This document shows positions 36,709 through 47,411 of a DNA stretch of 64,000 bases, piece after piece. Made by a program: the position numbers and the translations under genes. The notes beneath the pieces were generated by a model, which searched no databases, was not told the DNA's origin, and saw only the letters and a program-made list of their open reading frames with translations. Position 1 is the stretch's first letter. Each line of letters opens with the position of its first letter. The stretch lies in the NCBI RefSeq assembly GCF_003002895.1, contig NZ_PVTI01000011.1, positions 47,181 to 111,180 on the forward strand, read 5' to 3'. This DNA is from Knoellia remsis. Its GTDB lineage: Bacteria > Actinomycetota > Actinomycetes > Actinomycetales > Dermatophilaceae.

Positions 36709-37581
36709 TCAGCCGCCGAGGATGGTGAGGCCGTAGACCACGATCAGCCCGAGGAAGAAGCTCCCCGTCAGCACCGTCGTCTCGGACTCCTCGTGCGCCT
36801 CGACGAGCAGCTCCTCGAGCGCGAGGTAGAGCAACGCCGCTGCCCCGAAGCCGAGCGTCGCGGCGATCGGCTTCGGGCCGGCGTCACCGAGGGCGATCGC
36901 GGCACCCATCGCACCGACACCGGCCAGCAGTCCGAGACCGGCCGACCACCCCGCCGCCCGCCACGCCGTCCTGCCCGCCTCGACGAGCTCGCCCTGCACC
37001 GACAGCGCGAGGAAGAGCACTTCGAGGGTCAGCGCGCCGACGAGGATCATCGCCTGCGTCGAGCTCAGCGTCGTCGCGAGCCCGACGAGGGTGCCGTCGA
37101 TGAGCAGGTCGATCCCGACCGTGACGATGAGCCCGATCGGCAGCACGGTTCGGGCCACGGTCGCCGCCGTGACGCCCCCGTTGGCGCCCTCGGCGCCCTC
37201 GGTCCGTCCGGCTTCCGCATCCCGCTCGATCGCCTCGCCTGCGGTCGCCTCGCCTGCGGTCGCCTCGCCTGCGGTCGCCTCGCCTGCGGTCGTCCCCCTC
37301 GCCTCGCTGCGGGCGTCGAGCCGTCGCCCCCACGCCGCGAGCGCCAACACCACAGCCACCCCGAGCGTGAAGCCGACGACGGCCCACGTCCACTGCGCCT
37401 CCTCGCTGAGGTCGGGCAGGATCTCGCCGACGACCGCCGCGAGAACCACGCCGGCCGCGAAGTGCTGCACGGCGCTCATGACGAACCTGCTCGGTCGCCG
37501 CACCGCGGCGATCACCGCCCCCAGCGCGGCCGCCCCGACCGGGAACGCCGTGAGCAGGGCTGCGTCAGCAAGATCCGCCAT
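36709..37581 (-). CDS. ZIP-family-like membrane protein
   Basis: 290 residues, eight hydrophobic segments, and a central hydrophilic loop. The segment FAAGVVLAAVVGEILPDL matches the ZIP pattern in membrane segment 2, and GIDLLIDGTLVGLA and TLEVLFLALSV sit where ZIP metal-binding helices 4 and 5 carry HN..DG and HE.P.G. Most metal-binding histidines are absent here. The loop contains TAGEA four times, encoded by a 15-bp tandem repeat at about 37226-37288. The ATG at 37581 starts MADLADAAL. It may transport metal in an altered way or another ion; the substrate is uncertain. Confidence 0.65.
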   Translation of the reverse strand: MADLADAALLTAFPVGAAALGAVIAAVRRPSRFVMSAVQHFAAGVVLAAVVGEILPDLSEEAQWTWAVVGFTLGVAVVLALAAWGRRLDARSEARGTTAGEATAGEATAGEATAGEAIERDAEAGRTEGAEGANGGVTAATVARTVLPIGLIVTVGIDLLIDGTLVGLATTLSSTQAMILVGALTLEVLFLALSVQGELVEAGRTAWRAAGWSAGLGLLAGVGAMGAAIALGDAGPKPIAATLGFGAAALLYLALEELLVEAHEESETTVLTGSFFLGLIVVYGLTILGG

Positions 37582-37630
37582 GTCCGGGGACGCTACCGCC
37601 CCGCGCCGTCCCGCGCGGCCCGAAGGATGC

Positions 37631-38152
37631 TCAGAGAACCCTGAGCATCCGGGTGTTGCCCAAGGTGTTCGGCTTGACCCGCTCGAGGTCGAGGAACTCC
37701 GCGACACCCTCGTCGTAGGACCGCAGCAGCTCGGCATACACCTCCGGCTCGACCGCCTGGCCCTCGATCGCCTCGAACCCGTGCCGCCCGAAGAACTCCG
37801 TCTCGAAGGTGAGGCAGAACAGCCGCGCCACCCCCAGCGCCCGGGCCCGTGCCACGAGACGCGTCAGCAGCTCGCCACCGACACCACGCCCCAACTCGGA
37901 CTCCGCCACGGCCAAGGTGCGGATCTCGGCCAGGTCCTCCCACAGCACGTGCACCGCCCCGCACCCGACGATCACCCCGTCCCGCTCGGCGACGACGAAG
38001 TCACCGACCGACTCGTAGTACGCGACCGCCTCCTTCTGCAGCAGCACCCGCTGTTCGGCGAGCGGCGTCACGAGCGCCCGGATCGCCCGGACGTCCTGGG
38101 TGCGCGCCGGCCGGAACGTCACTGCGGAGACCACGGAAGGTGAGTCGGTCAT
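37631..38152 (-). CDS. argA: Amino-acid N-acetyltransferase (short ArgA, Rv2747-like)
   Basis: 173 residues, GNAT fold. Motifs IRTLAVAESELGRGVGGELL (acetyl-CoA loop), FETEFFGRHGF, and the C-terminal block AEFLDLERVKPNTLGNTRML closely follow the mycobacterial short ArgA, Rv2747 (174 residues). That enzyme acetylates glutamate in the first step of arginine synthesis. It lacks the kinase-like domain of E. coli ArgA, as expected for this class. The ATG at 38152 was chosen over an upstream start lying inside a hairpin. No other arg genes are near. Confidence 0.88.
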   Translation of the reverse strand: MTDSPSVVSAVTFRPARTQDVRAIRALVTPLAEQRVLLQKEAVAYYESVGDFVVAERDGVIVGCGAVHVLWEDLAEIRTLAVAESELGRGVGGELLTRLVARARALGVARLFCLTFETEFFGRHGFEAIEGQAVEPEVYAELLRSYDEGVAEFLDLERVKPNTLGNTRMLRVL

Positions 38153-38164
38153 GCCAGCGATTAT

Positions 38165-38240
38165 CCCGGCATACGAGAGAACCGGCCGCCCGCGCACGAG
38201 GCGCGGACGGCCGGTTCTGCGTTCGAGACCGTATGCCGGG
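38165..38240 (-). terminator. Nested hairpin after first LVIVD gene
   Basis: Outer arms CCCGGCATAC/GTATGCCGGG (38165-38174, 38231-38240) enclose AGAACCGGCCG and its complement (38178-38188, 38208-38218) and an inner CGCGC/GCGCG. It lies 30 bases after the stop of the upstream minus-strand gene and ahead of argA. Probable terminator of the LVIVD transcript. Confidence 0.7.
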
Positions 38241-38269
38241 TGGTCCCGGCTCGTGGCCCCGTCGCCGGG

Positions 38270-39673
38270 TCAGCGGGTCGCGTAGACCGGCTGGCTCTGC
38301 GGGTTGAGCTCGTCCATCTTCACGTCGGCGGCCTTCTTGAGGCTCTTGTCCGTGATGCGCAGGACGTCGAAGCCCTTGCCGAGGTCGGAGGAGTAGACGT
38401 GGCCGTTGTAGTAGTAGGACGACCAGGTGCCACCACCGTCGCCGGCCGGACCCTCAGGGCCGCGCTCGAAGTAGCCGATCTCACGCGGGTTCTCCGAGTC
38501 GGTGAAGTCCCAGAACGACGTGCCGCCCATGTACCAGGACTGCACCATGACGTCGCGGCCCTGGACCGGGATGAGCGAGCCGTTGTGGGCGACGCAGTTC
38601 TCGGAGTCGAACTGGTTGCGCTTGATCTTGAAGTAGCTCTTGAACGTCAGCTGGTAGTCCGCCGACAGGTCGTAGATGCCGTTCGCGCCACGGGTCGGGC
38701 CGATCTTGTCGTTGCACGTCGCCGCGCCACCGCCGCCGAGCTCGTCGGTGAAGACGACCTTGTTGGCCTTGTTGTTGAAGGTGGCCGAGTGCCAGAACGC
38801 GAAGTTCTTCGTGTCCTGCACCCGCTCGATGACCTTGGGGTTCACCGGGTCGGAGATGTCCATGATGATGCCGTCACCCATGCAGGCACCCGCCGCGATC
38901 TTCTTCGACGGGTAGGCCGTGATGTCGTGGCAGCCCGACGTCGCCGAGTAGGTGTTGCCGTAGGGGCTCACGCCGCCGGGGTTGCCGCCGTCCGGGAAGA
39001 GGTTCGGCATGTTGACGACCTTGGCGTCGGTCGGGTTCGCCTTCGGGACCTCGATGATCGAGATCGAGTCGTGCGGCGGCTGGCAGTCGGGGTAGGTCGA
39101 CTGGGGGCCGTAGGACGACACGTAGATGTAGTCCTTGTCGCCACCGGGCACGAGGGTGTTCGTGTGCGAGCCGCAGGCGGTCTCGACGGACTTGATGTAC
39201 TGCGGCGACGCCGGGTTGGACACGTCGAAGATCTTGATGCCTTCCCACGAGTCCTTGATCGTCGCCGCCTGGCCGGCCGAGGCGCACGAGTCGTCGGTGC
39301 GCGAGGAGTCGGTCGACAGGTAGAGCAGGTCGCCCGAGATCGACACGTCGTTCTGCGCGCCGGGGCAGCTCACCTGCGCGACGACCTTCGGCGAGGCCGG
39401 CGTCGTCACGTCGTAGATGATGAAGCCGTTGTAGTTGCCGACGTAGGCCTTGTTGTCGGAGAAGGCGATGTCGGTGCCCGTGCCGCCGGCCAGCGGACCG
39501 GTCTGCGGGGTGTTGTAGAGGTGCTGGACGTTCGCGCTGCGACCGATCTGGTCGGGGGCGAGCTGGGTGCCGTACTTCCCGACGGCGTCGTCGCCGGCCG
39601 CGAAGGCCGTGGTGGTGGGGACCGTCAGCGCGAGTGCGGCGACCGTCCCGGTGAGGACCCTGCGCAGTCTCAT
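38270..39673 (-). CDS. Secreted LVIVD-repeat beta-propeller protein 1
   Basis: 467 residues with a classical signal peptide (MRLRRVLTGTVAALALTVP, cleavage after AFA near 25). Repeated beta blades carry patterns such as GDLLYLSTDSSRTDD, SWEGIKIFDVSNPASPQYI and GDGIIMDISDPVNPKVIERV, as in LVIVD/YVTN-type propellers. The ATG at 39673 has AAGGAG 6 bases ahead. An inserted loop with GGNPGGVSPYGNTYS is absent from the neighbouring paralogue. Function unknown; the location is outside the cell. Metal or ligand binding is possible from the many Asp/His loops. Confidence 0.85.
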   Translation of the reverse strand: MRLRRVLTGTVAALALTVPTTTAFAAGDDAVGKYGTQLAPDQIGRSANVQHLYNTPQTGPLAGGTGTDIAFSDNKAYVGNYNGFIIYDVTTPASPKVVAQVSCPGAQNDVSISGDLLYLSTDSSRTDDSCASAGQAATIKDSWEGIKIFDVSNPASPQYIKSVETACGSHTNTLVPGGDKDYIYVSSYGPQSTYPDCQPPHDSISIIEVPKANPTDAKVVNMPNLFPDGGNPGGVSPYGNTYSATSGCHDITAYPSKKIAAGACMGDGIIMDISDPVNPKVIERVQDTKNFAFWHSATFNNKANKVVFTDELGGGGAATCNDKIGPTRGANGIYDLSADYQLTFKSYFKIKRNQFDSENCVAHNGSLIPVQGRDVMVQSWYMGGTSFWDFTDSENPREIGYFERGPEGPAGDGGGTWSSYYYNGHVYSSDLGKGFDVLRITDKSLKKAADVKMDELNPQSQPVYATR

Positions 39674-39877
39674 GGGAGCTCCTTGACCTGTGATGGACGG
39701 TGTCGTCCAGCCTTTCGCACCTGTGTGAGCACCCACAAGGGTCCGATGTTCAGGATTCGGTAAAGGAATTTCACAGCCGGCTCATGGGAAGCACGACCGG
39801 CCGGTCCCGTCGGGCTGACGGTACCGGCCGTGGCTGTTCGCTGCGCGAGGGTGACGCGAGGTGACGCGAGGTGACCG

Positions 39878-39923
39878 GTATGCCGGCCGCGCGCCTTCTC
39901 GTGAAGGCGCGCGGACGGCATAC
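39878..39923 (-). terminator. Hairpin built from GTATGCCG arms after second LVIVD gene
   Basis: 21-base arms at 39878-39898 and 39903-39923 pair with a single mismatch around a 4-base loop. The arms begin with GTATGCCG and end with CGGCATAC. It lies 12 bases past the stop of the gene at 39935. The clearest example of the recurrent octamer used as a hairpin base. Confidence 0.75.
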
Positions 39924-39934
39924 GGCTCAGGTGG

Positions 39935-41311
39935 TCACTTCTTCAGCTGGTACACCGGCTGGGACTGGACGTTGAGCTCGTCCATCGGGACGCTCGCCGC
40001 CTTGCGCAGGTTCGGGTCCGTGACGCGCAGGACGTCGAGGCCCTTCTGGATGTCCGAGCTGTAGATGTAGCCCTTGTAGTAGTACGCCGACCAGCTGCCG
40101 CCGAGGTCCTGCGGGGTCAGCGGGCCGCGCTCGAAGTAGCCGAGCTCGCGCGGGTTCTCCGTGTCGGTGAAGTCCCAGACGGACAGGCCGCCCTGGTACC
40201 ACGCCTGCACCATGACGTCGCGGCCCTGGACCGGGATGAGCGAGCCGTTGTGGGCGACGCAGTTCTCGGAGTCGAACTGGTGCCGCGGGATCTTGAAGTA
40301 GCTCTTGAACGTCAGCCGGTTGTCGGCGGACAGCTCGTAGATGCCGTTGGCACCCTTGGTCGGGCCGACCGCCGCGTTGCACGTCGCGCCGGCGCCGCCG
40401 CCGAGCTCGTCGGTGAAGACGACCTTGGTGGCCTTGTTGTTGAACGTGGCCGAGTGCCAGAACGCGAAGTTCTCGGTGTCGCGGACCCGCTCGATGACCG
40501 TGGGGTTCACCGGGTCGGAGATGTCCATGATGATGCCGTCACCCATGCACGCGCCGGCCGCGATCTTCTTGGCCGGGTAGGCGGTGATGTCGTGGCAGCC
40601 GGAGGTGTTGGTGTAGCCGCCGTCCGGGAAGAGCACCGGCATGCTCACCACCTTGGCGTCGGCCGGGCTCGCCTTCGGGACCTCGATGACCGAGATCGCG
40701 TCGTGCGGCGGCTGGCAGTCCGGGTAGCTCGAGCGGGGGCCGTAGGAGGAGACGTAGATGTAGTCCGTGTCGCCACCGGGCACGAGGGTGTTGGTGTGCG
40801 AGCCACAGGCGGTCTCGACGGCCGCGACATACTCCGGCGAGGCCGGGTTCGACACGTCGAAGATCTTGATGCCCTCCCACGACTCCTTGATCGACGCCGA
40901 CTGCGAGGCGGACTCGCACGAGTCGTCGGTGCGCGAGGAGTCGGTCGACAGGTAGAGCAGGTCGCCGGAGATCGTCACGTCGTTCTGCGAGCCGGGGCAG
41001 TTGACCTGCGAGAGCACCTTCGGGGAGGCCGGGGTCGAGATGTCGTAGACCGTGAAGCCGTTGTAGTTGCCGACGTAGGCCTTGTCGTCGGAGAAGGCGA
41101 TGTCGGTGCCGTATGCCGTGTTGCTGGCGAAGGCGCCCGCCTTCGGGACGTTGGCGAGCAGCTCGACATTCGCGCTGCGGCCGATCTCGTCCGGGGCGAG
41201 CTGGGTGCCGGACTTGCCGACGCCGTCGTCGGCCTGGGCGGCCGCGACCCCGACGCCGGTGGTGGCGAGGGCGGAGATCGCCGTCACCACCAGGGTTCTC
41301 ATGAGCCTCAT
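39935..41311 (-). CDS. Secreted LVIVD-repeat beta-propeller protein 2 (tandem paralogue)
   Basis: 458 residues, signal peptide at 1-28 (ending VAAAQA), and the same blade series as its downstream neighbour. Long stretches are nearly identical, for example around HNGSLIPVQGRDVMVQ and GDGIIMDISDPVNP. It differs by lacking a loop of about 8 residues and in the C-terminal QLKK end. The ATG at 41311 follows GGAGGA at 8 bases; an ATG nine bases later is also possible. The two copies are separated by a terminator-like hairpin, so they may be expressed separately. Confidence 0.85.
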   Translation of the reverse strand: MRLMRTLVVTAISALATTGVGVAAAQADDGVGKSGTQLAPDEIGRSANVELLANVPKAGAFASNTAYGTDIAFSDDKAYVGNYNGFTVYDISTPASPKVLSQVNCPGSQNDVTISGDLLYLSTDSSRTDDSCESASQSASIKESWEGIKIFDVSNPASPEYVAAVETACGSHTNTLVPGGDTDYIYVSSYGPRSSYPDCQPPHDAISVIEVPKASPADAKVVSMPVLFPDGGYTNTSGCHDITAYPAKKIAAGACMGDGIIMDISDPVNPTVIERVRDTENFAFWHSATFNNKATKVVFTDELGGGAGATCNAAVGPTKGANGIYELSADNRLTFKSYFKIPRHQFDSENCVAHNGSLIPVQGRDVMVQAWYQGGLSVWDFTDTENPRELGYFERGPLTPQDLGGSWSAYYYKGYIYSSDIQKGLDVLRVTDPNLRKAASVPMDELNVQSQPVYQLKK

Positions 41312-41538
41312 GGGGGGTGTCCTCCTCCAGGGGCAGCCAGATGCATGGCCACTCCGTTGTGGGTGCAGTCCGTCCACCCTGTCGGAAACCCCCCGGTAGC
41401 GGAAGGAGTTCGGCCGAAGTTGTCCGATGGCTGCGGCGAGCGGCGGGTGGCGGGCTCGGCGGTGGGTTCGTCTGCTGGTCGGCGGCGGGTTCGTCGGCTA
41501 CCCGGCGAAGGTCTCGCGGACGAACTACAGTGCCGCAC

Positions 41539-42246
41539 ATGCCCGGCCCTGCCACCCGACCTCTGTCCCTCTCCCGCCGGCTCGCTCCGGCGGCGGCGCT
41601 CGTCGCCGCGCTCGCGGTGAGCGGGTGCACGGGCGACGACGGGGCCGAGTCACTGCCGGCGACGACCGCCCCGACCCCGAGCGGGCCGGTGATCCAGCCG
41701 AAGAAGCCGGGCGAGCCGAACGCGACGCTCACCGGCTCCGACGCCGCCCCCGTGACGACTCCCACCGTCAACCCCGCGGACGCGAAGTTCTACCAGGACA
41801 TGATCGTCCATCACTCCCAGGCGATCGTCATGGTCGAGTCGGTCAAGGACCGGCTCACGGACACGCAGGTCAAGGGCCTCGCCGAACGCATCGCGGCGGA
41901 GCAGGAGCCCGAGGTCGCGGCGATGGCGGCATGGCTCAAGGAGCGCAAGCAGGACGTGCCCCCGCAGGCGACGAACCCGCGCCTCGGCGACCACAGCGCC
42001 CACGCCGGCATGCCCGGCATGGCGACCCCGGCACAGATGAAGCAGCTTTCCACCGTGTCCGGTCCCGCCGCCGACCAGCTCTTCCTCAAGCTGATGATCA
42101 CCCACCACGAAGGTGCGCTGAAGATGGTCGAGGAGCAGCAGGCCAAGGGCACCGACGAGTACGTCGGCGACATCAGCAGCGAGATCTACACGACCCAGTC
42201 GGTGCAGATCCGGATGATGCAGCAGATGCTCACCCGCCTCTCCTGA
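41539..42246 (+). CDS. DUF305 lipoprotein
   Basis: 235 residues. A lipoprotein signal ends in LAVSGC (lipid Cys near 31), followed by a disordered linker, then a DUF305 four-helix domain. It shows DMIVHHSQAIVM and MITHHEGALKMVEEQ, the paired-histidine helices typical of the family, plus an internal His/Met cluster (DHSAHAGMPGMATPAQM) suggesting copper or other metal binding. It is divergent from the LVIVD pair, with 227 bases between starts. DUF305 and LVIVD genes may belong to one envelope function (inference from context). Confidence 0.85.
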   Translation: MPGPATRPLSLSRRLAPAAALVAALAVSGCTGDDGAESLPATTAPTPSGPVIQPKKPGEPNATLTGSDAAPVTTPTVNPADAKFYQDMIVHHSQAIVMVESVKDRLTDTQVKGLAERIAAEQEPEVAAMAAWLKERKQDVPPQATNPRLGDHSAHAGMPGMATPAQMKQLSTVSGPAADQLFLKLMITHHEGALKMVEEQQAKGTDEYVGDISSEIYTTQSVQIRMMQQMLTRLS

Positions 42247-42253
42247 CGTACCG

Positions 42254-42316
42254 AACTCACCCATTCCTCCCGAGCGAGACACCGCGGCCGTGACGGAGGG
42301 GAGGAGTGGGTGAGTT
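42254..42316 (+). terminator. Hairpin with 18-bp arms after DUF305 gene
   Basis: Arms 42254-42271 and 42299-42316 pair with one mismatch. It begins 7 bases after the stop, so it probably ends the DUF305 transcript. First of three hairpins in this 358-bp convergent gap. Confidence 0.65.
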
Positions 42317-42412
42317 GTGCACACGAAGGTGGGCGGACGGCATACGGCAGGATGCGTGCCCAACCGTCCAATTGGGTGAGTTCGGGACACGAAGGTGGGC
42401 GGACGGCATACG
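42307..42412. repeat. 40-bp direct repeat pair plus relic of the iol hairpin arm
   Basis: 42307-42346 and 42373-42412 agree at 37 of 40 positions and end with GGGCGGACGGCATACG. Between them, 42359-42389 matches the right arm of the hairpin at 61623-61645 and its flank with one difference over about 30 bases. This shows that one repeat family occupies both loci. Confidence 0.7.
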
Positions 42413-42428
42413 ACACAAACCCCGTCTC

Positions 42429-42497
42429 GTGAAAAAGTCACCCCATTGAACGCTTTGGGGGTACCCGCAGGGCCGTTCAATTGGGTGACTTTTTCAC
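42429..42497. repeat. Hairpin with 24-bp arms in the DUF305/clpC gap
   Basis: Arms 42429-42452 and 42474-42497 pair with one mismatch around a 21-base loop. The ends are GTGAAAAAG and CTTTTTCAC, the only hairpin here with an A/T tract that could act as a U-run on either strand. Confidence 0.7.
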
Positions 42498-42514
42498 GGG
42501 GGTGAGCACAGCGG

Positions 42515-42560
42515 AAGGCGGGGTATGCCGTGAGCTCGCGCTCGCGGCATACCCCGCCTT
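42515..42560 (-). terminator. Hairpin containing paired GTATGCCG after clpC
   Basis: Perfect 16-bp arms 42515-42530 and 42545-42560 (AAGGCGGGGTATGCCG and its complement), 14-base loop. It lies 45 bases past the clpC stop and is the probable clpC terminator. Confidence 0.7.
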
Positions 42561-42604
42561 CTCGTGTGGTCAGGTCACCCGAGGTGACCCGGCCACCTCG
42601 GGCC

Positions 42605-45148
<2,544 letters not shown>

Positions 45149-45319
45149 GGTGCTGGCTCCTGACTGATTGCGTCACCTCGATGCTAGCTCCGCTGTCCGT
45201 ATGCCGTGGCGTCCATTCACAGTGAGCCGTCACCACCCGGGACGGCCGGGTGCGAGGTGTTCACGGACTCCAACGCCGCATGGGGGGTTCGTGTTCCACG
45301 GCTGAGCCGAGCCGACTCA

Positions 45320-45337
45320 TGTTCGCTCAGGGCGGAT
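45320..45337 (-). promoter_or_regulatory. Candidate ClgR-binding site upstream of clpC
   Basis: TGTTCGCTCAGGGCGGAT fits the core CGCYNANRGCG of the ClgR box described for corynebacteria, and the WNNW before it, but not all of the last three positions. It is about 170 bases upstream of the clpC ATG. ClgR activates clp genes in actinobacteria. Assignment is by motif only. Confidence 0.45.
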
Positions 45338-45360
45338 CGGTCCGCCCCGAGCCGCGATGG

Positions 45361-46155
45361 TCAGTCGCTGACGACGAGCCCGAGCGCGATGTCGAGGAGG
45401 AAGGGCGAGTGCGTGAATGCCGCCGTGAGGCCCGGCACGACCCCGGTGACGCGCAGGGTGCACTCGTCCTCGGCCACGGTCAACTCGACCGGGCCGGTCA
45501 CCTGCAGCGCGCGGACGGACTCGGTGGCGAGCTGGAGGATCTGGGGACGGCGCGGCACCGCCCGGCTCGCGGCACCCTGCGCCGGCCCGAGCGCGGCGAC
45601 GACCCCGTCCAGCCCGTCGGAGGACTCGCCGAGGCCGGGGCTCAGGACGCGCCAGTGCGGCCCGGGCGGCCGTTCGATGACGAAGTAGGCGTCGCCGAAG
45701 CTCGCGTGGTCGAGGGTGCGCGGGTCGAGCAGGGGAACAGCTTGGTCGGCCTGCCACGCCGATCGCGGCATGAGGGCCAGTCGCTCGCGAGGGAGGTCCG
45801 GCCCGCCCACCTGGTCGAGGTAGTCACTCGGCGTCGCGATCCGAGCGGTCGGGATGCCGGCCCGGGCGAGGCGGCGCAGTGCGTGGAAGGAGTCGCGCGC
45901 ATGGACCAGGCCCGCCGTCCCACTCACGACGATGTCGACGCCCGGCGGGAAGGAGGTCGCGGCTGCGGCGAGGTCGATGAGCTCGTCCGGGTTCGTGGGG
46001 ACGACGAGGTCGATGCCGTGCCGATGCACGAGCCGGGCCAGGGCGGCCTCTCGGGCGGGGTCGCCCACGGCGGGGACGACGTGCCGTGTGTGTCGGTCCC
46101 ACCGGTGGTCCCCGGCGCCTGAACCGGGAGCGACGTCGACGACGTGGATCCGCAC
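45361..46155 (-). CDS. ATP-grasp-like protein, start codon uncertain
   Basis: 264 residues from the first standard start, a GTG at 46155. The sequence resembles a reduced carbamoyl-phosphate-synthase/PylC-type ATP-grasp protein: N-terminal Rossmann-like part with IDLVVPTNPDELIDLA, middle ATRIAT-like linker, C-terminal beta region. The metal-binding residues of ATP-grasp are not evident, so it may be inactive. Notably, the same frame continues 26 codons upstream, encoding ALVTGADHEVGRRVVAHLHE, a conserved nucleotide-binding start. It begins at a CTG (46233) preceded by GAGG, and no ATG/GTG/TTG precedes it before a stop. Either a CTG start is used or the start has mutated. Confidence 0.5.
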   Translation of the reverse strand: MRIHVVDVAPGSGAGDHRWDRHTRHVVPAVGDPAREAALARLVHRHGIDLVVPTNPDELIDLAAAATSFPPGVDIVVSGTAGLVHARDSFHALRRLARAGIPTARIATPSDYLDQVGGPDLPRERLALMPRSAWQADQAVPLLDPRTLDHASFGDAYFVIERPPGPHWRVLSPGLGESSDGLDGVVAALGPAQGAASRAVPRRPQILQLATESVRALQVTGPVELTVAEDECTLRVTGVVPGLTAAFTHSPFLLDIALGLVVSD

Positions 46156-46378
46156 GCCCCGCTCGTGCAGGTGTGCAACGACGCGACGACCGACCTCGTG
46201 GTCGGCGCCGGTGACGAGTGCGGTGATGGGCAGAGCGATCCTCGCGGTTCAGGCACCACGGCGACGCGCTGATGCTCAGCTGTGTGGCGCGGCGCCCGGT
46301 GGACGGGTGAGAGTGGTGCAGTCACGGATTCCGGGCCGGGCGGCGCGTGTCGATCGGTCAGAGTTCGATCGAGAACAG

Positions 46379-46396
46379 CGTACTCTGGGGGGTACG
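46379..46396. promoter_or_regulatory. Inverted repeat ahead of TetR gene
   Basis: CGTAC and GTACG with an 8-base G-rich spacer lie in the 271-bp divergent gap, about 110 bases before the TetR start. TetR-family proteins usually bind such sites near their own promoter. The match is short, so this is a weak candidate. Confidence 0.3.
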
Positions 46397-46504
46397 GGTG
46401 CGCGACTCGAGACGGAGGGATCGCCGACCAGGGCCGCTGTCCGTGATGACGGTCACCGCACGACGTCGTGCAGGTGTGGGTAGCCGAACGGAATCGAGGA
46501 CCTC

Positions 46505-47227
46505 GTGGACGTGCCATCGCAGCCGACGGAGCGCACCGGAGTGACCCGCCGGGAGCGACAGCGGCAGCGCGTCATCGAGGAGATCAAGGAGGCCGCGCTC
46601 GGCGAGCTGCGGCAGCAGGGGATCACCGGCGTGACGATGCGCGCCGTGGCCCGGGCCATCGACATCACGCCCTCTGGTCTGTATCGCTACGTGGCCGACC
46701 ACGAGACGCTCATCGGTCTGCTCGCGGCCGACGCGTTCGACGACGTCGCCGAGCTGATGTCGACCACGCGCATCAAGGCTGCAGGGGAGAGTCTTGCGAC
46801 CCAGTGGTACCGCTGCTGCCTGGCCCTGCGCACGTGGTCCATCGAGCACCCCGACGAGTACGGCCTGATCTTCAACGCCGACCCGCACGCTCCGCAGACC
46901 GAGAACGTCGTCGACGCCAGTCACCGCGCACTCGACGCGCTGACGCACCTGTGTGCCGCCGGCCTCGCGGACGGGGAGATCGACCCGCGACGGTCCGAGG
47001 CGATGGAGGCGGTCACCGGAACGGACGCCGAGTTCGACGCGCAGATCCTCGCGGCCTCGGCGCTGGCCACCCTCGTCGGGCACATCTCCCTCGAGATCTC
47101 CGGCCGGTGGAACTATCTCGGTGGGTCGAGCGAGGACCGCTTCGAGAAGGTGGTCGTCGCGGTGATGTTCCTCGTCGGCTTCACCCGCCAGCCCGAGCGA
47201 TCAGCCGGCTTGCGTGTTGTGACCTGA
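46505..47227 (+). CDS. TetR-family transcriptional regulator
   Basis: 240 residues. The N-terminal helix-turn-helix is clear (VTMRAVARAIDITPSGLYRYVADHETLI), and the C-terminal ligand domain has the helical pattern of the WHG subgroup. The GTG start follows GAGGACCTC. It is divergent from the ATP-grasp-like gene, which it may control. Ligand unknown. Confidence 0.88.
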   Translation: MDVPSQPTERTGVTRRERQRQRVIEEIKEAALGELRQQGITGVTMRAVARAIDITPSGLYRYVADHETLIGLLAADAFDDVAELMSTTRIKAAGESLATQWYRCCLALRTWSIEHPDEYGLIFNADPHAPQTENVVDASHRALDALTHLCAAGLADGEIDPRRSEAMEAVTGTDAEFDAQILAASALATLVGHISLEISGRWNYLGGSSEDRFEKVVVAVMFLVGFTRQPERSAGLRVVT

Positions 47228-47411
47228 TTCGATCAGTTGTGGGCTGGGCGGGAACTGGCCCGGACATCAGTGCACCGATCTCTGGACGACCGTGCACACG
47301 ATCACAAAGTTTCTTGTGCCTGCTAAAGCCGCGCCCGAATGGGTAAGGATGGCTACCGACTCGACGTAGGTTGCCCCGGTGTTTCACCGGCTTGAAAGGG
47401 GGTTTCGCCCA

